Shown here one piece after another: positions 58,956-64,000 of a stretch of DNA of 64,000 nucleotides. The notes under the pieces are model-generated. The model searched no databases. It had not been told where the DNA came from and was given only the letters and a program-made list of their open reading frames with translations. The stretch is from contig CAUYUJ010015837.1 of the NCBI GenBank assembly GCA_963575745.1, forward strand, positions 219,621 through 283,620, in the 5' to 3' direction. The translations under genes and the position numbers were made by a program. Every line of letters begins with the position of its first letter. Within the stretch, counting starts at the first letter, position 1. The DNA is from Prorocentrum cordatum (Eukaryota > Sar > Dinophyceae > Prorocentrales > Prorocentraceae).

Positions 58956-59515
58956 CTAAGAAGCAGCCTCCTTCTCAGAAGCCCCCTTTCCCTCCACCTC
59001 TTTGTGCGCGCCGACACAGTGAGTGTTGTCGATCCAGGCGGCGGCCTGACGCAGGCGCTCGAGGTGGCGACCATGTTGTGCCCGAGCTGCCTGCGGACTG
59101 TCGTGCTTGGCCAGATCTCGCTCGGCAGCAGCGTCAGCGTCATTATTTCCTTTATCACAATGGTGGCGTGGGTTGTCCTCTTGTGTCTTGTGGCTCTTGG
59201 CATAAGTGATGGACAACAGTTCCCTCAAGCCTCTTTGTTCCTCCAGCACATGCTAGAGCGCCTTCCGTAGATCCAGGTTCGGCCGTCGCGAGTGTAGACG
59301 CCACTGTTTTCCACTTTGCCATGGTCACCATGCTGTCCGTGTGAATGTGGAAGGGGAGAATGCTTTTTTCCAAAGTCATGACGATGCCGTTCCTCGAAGC
59401 CATGACGACCGCATGCATGTCGGCATGCGGTGCCGGGAACGACTGCGACAGGTGCCGGAGTTCGCCAGAGAATTGCGTTTGCACCACGCCCGAGGCTCGC
59501 ACCAGAATGCGTCAT
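58956..59515 (-). pseudogene. retroelement RNase H relic
   Basis: On the minus strand, two frames carry FHIHTDSMVTMAKWK (an HTDS motif typical of the RNase H third block) and, further on, AKSHKTQEDNPRHHCDKGNN then DADAAAERDLAKHDSPQAAR, resembling the N-D-x-A-D-x-x-A end of non-LTR RNase H domains. At least one frameshift. No RT was recognised alongside. Confidence 0.45.
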
Positions 59516-60354
59516 CCACGCGATGACAGCGATCCTGGGCCGTGGGTCAGTGTTGGGCGTTGGCGAAGAGGGTGTACAGGCCTTTCGCAGAGATTGGGTC
59601 GGAAATCAGGGGGATGAGAATGCAAGGGCCCCAGCCTGGAAGTCACTTTCGGTGTCGGCTCGCGTTGCGGGTGACGGCGGTGCGACGTTGCGCGGGGGCG
59701 ATGGTGCGTCGGCCGCAACTACGACAGAGTCCGGGAAACGTGATCTGCATCCTCGCGCGGGCGCGCGGGGCCGTGGGTTGTCCCGTGGGAGTCCCGTGGC
59801 TGTCCCGCGGTTCGTCCCTTGACTGTCCTTTGGGCTGTCTTGCGGTTGTCCCGACACTTGTTTCGTGGTGCGCCGACGGACGACGGACGGACCGACGACG
59901 ACGGGGATGGCGGGAGGCTGGCCGCCCCCGAGGCGCAGCGGTCGGCCCCTGGGCGTGCCCCCGGCGCAGCGGGCAGGCCAGGCGCACGGGGCGGCGCCGC
60001 CGCCGCGGCGGAGGCCGCGCGGCCGAGCAAGGCCCGGCGCACGGCATCGCCCGCCCGCGGCGCAGCGCCCAGGGCCGGCGCCCCGCCGTCCGAGTGTGCT
60101 GCCGGGGCCAGCGGCGGCGCCGCAGCCGTTGCCGCGTCGGAGAGGTCCGCGCCGCCGCCGCCGCCGTGGGTGTCCTCTGCTGTCGTTTCGCTGCGAAGGA
60201 AACGCGACGGAGGCCTTCTGACGGTTTTCGGTTGCCGGGGGCCCAAAAAACGATTCAGATGAAAAGCTGGACCCGAGGAAGGAGCCGAGACCTTTGCGGA
60301 ATCACGTTGTGATCGGAAGCCTTTCGACCGACGCCGCCGCAGCCGCCACCGCTG
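59516..60354. other. no recognised gene
   Basis: GC-rich, Ala/Arg/Pro-type frames on both strands around 59900-60200. Possible exon material but no motif to support it. Confidence 0.35.
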
Positions 60355-60384
60355 CCGTCGCCGTTTTTGTTTTCGTTTTCGTTT

Positions 60385-60418
<34 letters not shown>

Positions 60419-60437
60419 AGTCGAGGTGGTTGTCGTT

Positions 60438-60468
<31 letters not shown>

Positions 60469-60775
60469 GCGCTGTCGCCGTCGTCTTCGTCAGCGCTGTC
60501 GCCGCCGCTGTCGCCGCCTTCGCCGCCGCCGCCGCCGCCACCGTCGCCGCCGCCGCCACCGTCGCCGTCGTCGTCGTCGTTGTCGCCGTTGTCGTCGTCG
60601 TCGTCGTCGTCGTGGTGGTGGTGGTGGTGGTTGTCGTCGTCGTCGTGGTGGTTGTCGTGGTGGTGGTGGTCGTCGTCGTCGTCTTCCTCAGCGCTGCCGC
60701 GGCCGTCGTCGTCGTCGTCGTCGTCGTCGTCATCGTCGTGGTGGTGGTGGTCGTCGTCGCCGTCAGTGTTGCCGA
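60355..60775. repeat. TCG/GTC trinucleotide array
   Basis: (CGT)n with GCC and GGT interruptions. Long frames in all three phases are homopolymeric. Confidence 0.95.
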
Positions 60776-61105
60776 CGCGGCGGAGCGGGCCGCGCTGGCG
60801 CTGTGCGCTGGCCCTCGGCACGGGGGCTGCGAGGGCGCGCTGGCCGTCTTGAGGCAGCTGGAGGCACGCGGCCGGGCGGCCTCAAAGAGGAGGGACATCG
60901 GAGTTGTCGAGCCACCGAGCCACGGGGGTCTCGGCAAGGCGCCACAGGTCATGGGGAGCCACGGGGCCACGGCAGGGGGCCACAGTCAAATCAACTCTGG
61001 TCGAGGAGCCCATGGAGGCCCCTCGTTCCGCCAGCAGATCTGGAGTGCCTGAGACTCTGCGAAGCAGAGCGCGCATGCAAGGGAGAGCTGGCGGATAGGG
61101 CATCA

Positions 61106-61157
61106 TCCATAGCCATTCTGGCTCAAACCATTTTGGCTCAAGCAATTTAGGCTCAAA
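61106..61157 (+). other. three tandem spliced-leader relics (retrogene 5' end)
   Basis: The dinoflagellate spliced leader is trans-spliced to mRNA 5' ends and should not be encoded in front of genes. Here 61106-61127 matches the full leader with three changes (CCATAGCCATTCTGGCTCA..), 61128-61142 is an exact truncated copy (CCATTTTGGCTCAAG), and 61143-61157 is a third (CAATTTAGGCTCAAA). Tandem truncated leaders are the recognised mark of an mRNA that was reinserted and trans-spliced again, here three times. Confidence 0.85.
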
Positions 61158-61232
61158 GCCGCGGCATTTGTCGGAGCAACTTCTGCTCGCTGCCACCGTA
61201 CCGCGTCTCCATACCCAGGCCTCCCGAGGAGC

Positions 61233-61757
61233 ATGGCGGCGCGCCTCGCGGTGGGCCTCCTGCGGCGAGATGGACCCACGTGTTTTCACGCTTGTTCCGC
61301 TCAGGCGCGAAAAGGACCCACGTGTTTTCACGCTTGTACCGCTCAGGGGCGAAAGGGACCCACGTGTTTTCATGTTTGTTCCGCTCTGGGACGAAAGGGG
61401 CCTGTGCGTGTTTTCACCTGTGTCCCGCTCTGGCGCGAACGGGACTCGCGTGCTTCCACGCTTGTTCCGCTCTGGGGCGCAAGAGACATACGTGTATTCA
61501 CGCTTGTTCCGCTCTGGGGCGAAAGAGACACGCGTCTATTCACGCTTGCTCCGCTCTGGCGCGAAAGGGGCCATGTGTTTTTCACCCTTGTTCCGCTGGG
61601 GCGCGAGGGGCCCGCGTGTTTTCACGCTTGTTCCGCACTGTGGCGCAAGGGACCCACCTGCTTCCACGCTTGCTCCGCTCTGGGTCGACAGGGACCCACG
61701 TGTTTTCGCGATTGTTCCAGGTCGCCCAGGCGGATCTCCAACGTGAGGATGTGTTGA
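61233..61757 (+). pseudogene. spliced-leader retrogene body, interrupted by a minisatellite
   Basis: About 75 bases after the leaders, ATG 61233 opens MAARLAVGLLRRDGPTCFHA, without introns, to a stop at 61755-61757. From about 61265 the frame is entirely a ~42-base repeat (GPTCFHACSA-like units in shifting phases), so only the first dozen residues may derive from the parent gene. Parent not identifiable. No poly(A) found downstream. Confidence 0.5.
61265..61725 (+). repeat. ~42-base minisatellite
   Basis: About 11 units with CACGTGTTTTCACGCTTGTT and CCGCTCTGGGGCGAAAGGGA. All three frames stay open because the unit is 42 bases. Confidence 0.9.
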
Positions 61758-62276
61758 GGATGGCGACGTGCAGGATTTGTTGAGAATGTCTCGAGTGAGC
61801 CTCGCCTGCAGCGGAAGCCTCCCTTTGCAGGATGTATTGATGAGGAGGTGTCGTGCGGGGGCCTTGTCGTCGTCGACTTGATGCGCTTCGTTCGGTTCGG
61901 ATTCTCCCCCCGATCGGTTCGTTCCACTTCGGAACTGAAACAGATCTTGAGTTCGAGCTAGTTGAGCGCCCCGCATGTTGCGACTGCAGCGAGCTTTCGG
62001 CGAACCGTGCGCGTAGGCAGTTGGAACTTAGGATCCCGATCACTTCGGACAGGATCGGGGTGCTTACCAGTTGAACCATACCTCTATCCCTGTGTTCGGC
62101 ATCGGCTCACCTCGATACCGATCTCAAGGATTCCCTCCGTTTTTAAGCGCACATCCCTAGTATTGTCCTCGCTTTTTGCTCGCCCAACTTCGGGATACAT
62201 ATCAGTTCGAGGTTGGTTGCGTGCCGAGGACGGTTTGATCCGAAACGCAGCAGACAACAGTGGGGGGGGGGGGGGG
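61758..62276. other. no recognised gene; ends in a G run before the gap
   Basis: Nothing identifiable. 62261-62276 is nearly all G and runs into the gap. Confidence 0.5.
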
Positions 62277-62376
62277 NNNNNNNNNNNNNNNNNNNNNNNN
62301 NNNNNNNNNNNNNNNNNNNNNNNNNNNNNNNNNNNNNNNNNNNNNNNNNNNNNNNNNNNNNNNNNNNNNNNNNNNN
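62277..62376. other. assembly gap (100 N)
   Basis: Exactly 100 N, a placeholder size, so the true distance is unknown. Frames reported through it are meaningless. Confidence 0.99.
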
Positions 62377-62479
62377 GCGCCGACCCAGGAGGGGTCCGCG
62401 CGGACCCCCGTTTGGTAGGTGGACTGTTCGGGACTACCTCCCCCCTGCTGCTGCTGGCCCGCCTCAGTCCCTTCTCTCC

Positions 62480-62575
62480 TTCGGTGTGGAGGAGGGGGAG
62501 GAGGAGGGGGAGGAGGAGGAGGAGGAGGAGGAGGAGGAGGAGGAGGAGGAGGAGGAGGAGGAGGAGCAGGAGGAG
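62480..62575. repeat. GGA microsatellite
   Basis: (GGA)n with few interruptions. Confidence 0.95.
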
Positions 62576-64000
62576 GCAGGCCTGGATCACCCGCAGGGGT
62601 GCGAGGAGGTGGCCAGCGGCGCCGTGCGCCCCGCCGTCGCCACTGCCGGGCGCGCCTCGGGCAGCTGGCAAAAGGAGGGGTCTTCGGTGCCGCTGCGGGC
62701 GCCAGGGCCTTCGCCGCCGCGGCGGGAGCCGCCTCCGAGTCCTGGCCAGAGCGCGCCACGGGAGGGCGCGCCACTCAAGGGCAGTGCTGCGGGGGGACAG
62801 GCCCAGGCCCTGAGCAACTGCGTTCGAGTGCGGTGGTCGGCTTTTTTTTCGGGGGGGGTGTTCGAAGCGCGCTGTTTTTCCGAAGGGACTTCTGGCTTGC
62901 ATTCGGGGTGCGTTGGCGGTATGCTCCTGGAGTCAAGGGCATCAAAAACGCCCCTACCCTGGTTTACGAGGCGCTGTGCGCTGAAACATCCGTGGGCTGA
63001 CGCGGGAAACCCTGCGTGATGTGCCGCGTCCTGGCGGCTCTAGGCTTTGGGGGTTCCCAGAAGGTTATTACCGACCATGCACTTGCAACCCGGGGTATGG
63101 CCGTTTTTTCATCCCTCAATGGAGGCCGCCCAGAGCCCTCACAGCGAGGGGGGGATGCCTCGGCCCCCACTCGCCCGTGGATCGCCGAGGTGGGTCCGCC
63201 GGCCCACGCCGCCCAGGAGCGCGCGGCCTCGCCGTCGGGGGCCCGTCGCCGATCCAGCGGCGACGCATCGCCGATCCCAGGTCGACGCTTTCCGCCCCGA
63301 TCCGCTCTCCTGGCAGAATTCGGGCTACCGGAGGGAAAAACACACAGACACGATTCATCGTCGATGCCTCAGAAAACATGGGAAAATATGGGAATTGGGG
63401 GGGAAGACAAAAACCCTGAACATATGGAAAATATGGGGAGTCCTGTTATTTGTGTGTCCCAGGGCCTCTTCACACAGCTCGGGCCTCCAGCGGCCGTTCT
63501 GGACGATCCGGGCAGCCCCGGAACGCCTTTCGGCGAGGCGCGGCCGACGAGAGGCATCCCGAGGCGGGAAAGCCGCCAGGAGCCAACGAAGACATCCGAG
63601 GACCTCAGCCCTCGAGCCTCGAGACGTCGTCCCGGGCGGTCCCCCCGAACGTTGCCCCTCGTCCTGGTCTCCTCGGCCCTCGTCCGGGCTGTCGAACGGC
63701 GGCTGAGGGTGAAGAGCCAGTCCCGGGGAAGAGGCCCAGACCTCTGAGGAGCCACGTGGTGAAGAACAACGCGACGGAGGATGTCTGGGGAGGCCGAGTC
63801 GCCCAGTAGCCTGACGATTTCCCCTTCTAAAAGGGAATACATTCCACCGCTTCACAGAGTCCGGACTAAACCGCTGACCCTGCGTATTGCAATTTGCATG
63901 TGATTTTGCTTGCTCGTTCGTTTACCGTAGGAATTCACACCATTCCAGCCCAGCCGGAAGCGTTCCCCCCGCCATCCCTGTCAAATAATATCATGCGCGC
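62576..64000. other. no recognised gene
   Basis: 62580-62830 is GC-rich and open in several frames on both strands. 63040-63840 likewise lacks a motif or splice context. No repeat partner within the window was noticed. Confidence 0.4.

Noticed and set aside
60294-61052. Poly-Val/Ser/Thr frames in a TCG array
   Set aside because: Trinucleotide repeat translated in three phases; not a protein gene.
1-64000. tRNA, rRNA, snRNA or spliced-leader RNA genes
   Set aside because: I looked for cloverleaf boxes, 5S-like and leader-gene contexts and found none I could support. The leader copies at 61.1 kb are relics in front of a reading frame, not an SL RNA gene.

Overview
This window looks like nuclear DNA of a dinoflagellate. 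Four things point there: (1) three tandem relics of the dinoflagellate spliced-leader sequence (motif CCATTTTGGCTCAAG) just upstream of an intronless reading frame at 61.1 kb; (2) GC-rich exons separated by introns that use GC-AG, GA-AG or GT-AG ends and sit between short direct repeats; (3) many introns filled with small terminal-inverted-repeat elements of introner type; (4) a very high load of retroelement relics and simple repeats. Genus cannot be fixed from the sequence. Only a few real genes are present, all on the + strand, in a sea of repeats.

Layout. 0-5 kb: repeats and two small inverted-repeat elements. 5.25-8.4 kb: a multi-exon, single-domain voltage-gated cation channel (Nav/Cav superfamily) with S1-S6, a pore loop, EF hands and a coiled-coil tail; its introns carry introners, TIR elements and a broken duplicate of one exon. 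8.5-20 kb: minisatellites, two copies of a microsatellite-bounded composite element (9956-10679, 17913-19427) and a decayed retroelement that looks DIRS-like (10972-16200). 20-22.2 kb: an Mcm10-like exon (OB fold plus CCCH zinc finger), with a possible first exon separated from it by a 1-kb repeat element. 22.2-28.8 kb: simple repeats and a repeat element inserted in a GAT microsatellite.

28.8-54.1 kb: the main find, one gene of about 25 kb and at least nine exons. It encodes a predicted type II membrane protein: N-terminal anchor, three cysteine-rich modules (C-x6-C-x4-CC-x6-C ... WAxC ... PW[TS]C) and a C-terminal domain resembling a GT31-type glycosyltransferase (DPD and GED motifs). Exons 5 and 6 join in frame in mid-module across a 15.7-kb intron that holds a decayed 7.7-kb Ty1/copia-like LTR retrotransposon. 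That retrotransposon is itself nested in a CTTGG-repeat element. 54-64 kb: minisatellites, a minus-strand RNase H relic, the spliced-leader retrogene whose body is eaten up by a ~42-bp minisatellite, and a 100-base assembly gap.

Terminal-repeat element families recognised: TIR family 1 (TTAGGTCGGGCATGTCC, 8 copies), introner family A (GATACCGATACC termini), introner family B (arms resembling CCACATCCACC), foldback elements (2), the CTTGG-core elements (two subfamilies, 7 or more copies) and the composite element (2 copies). Exon joins were made by eye from frame, phase, direct repeats and family resemblance; none was checked against transcripts.
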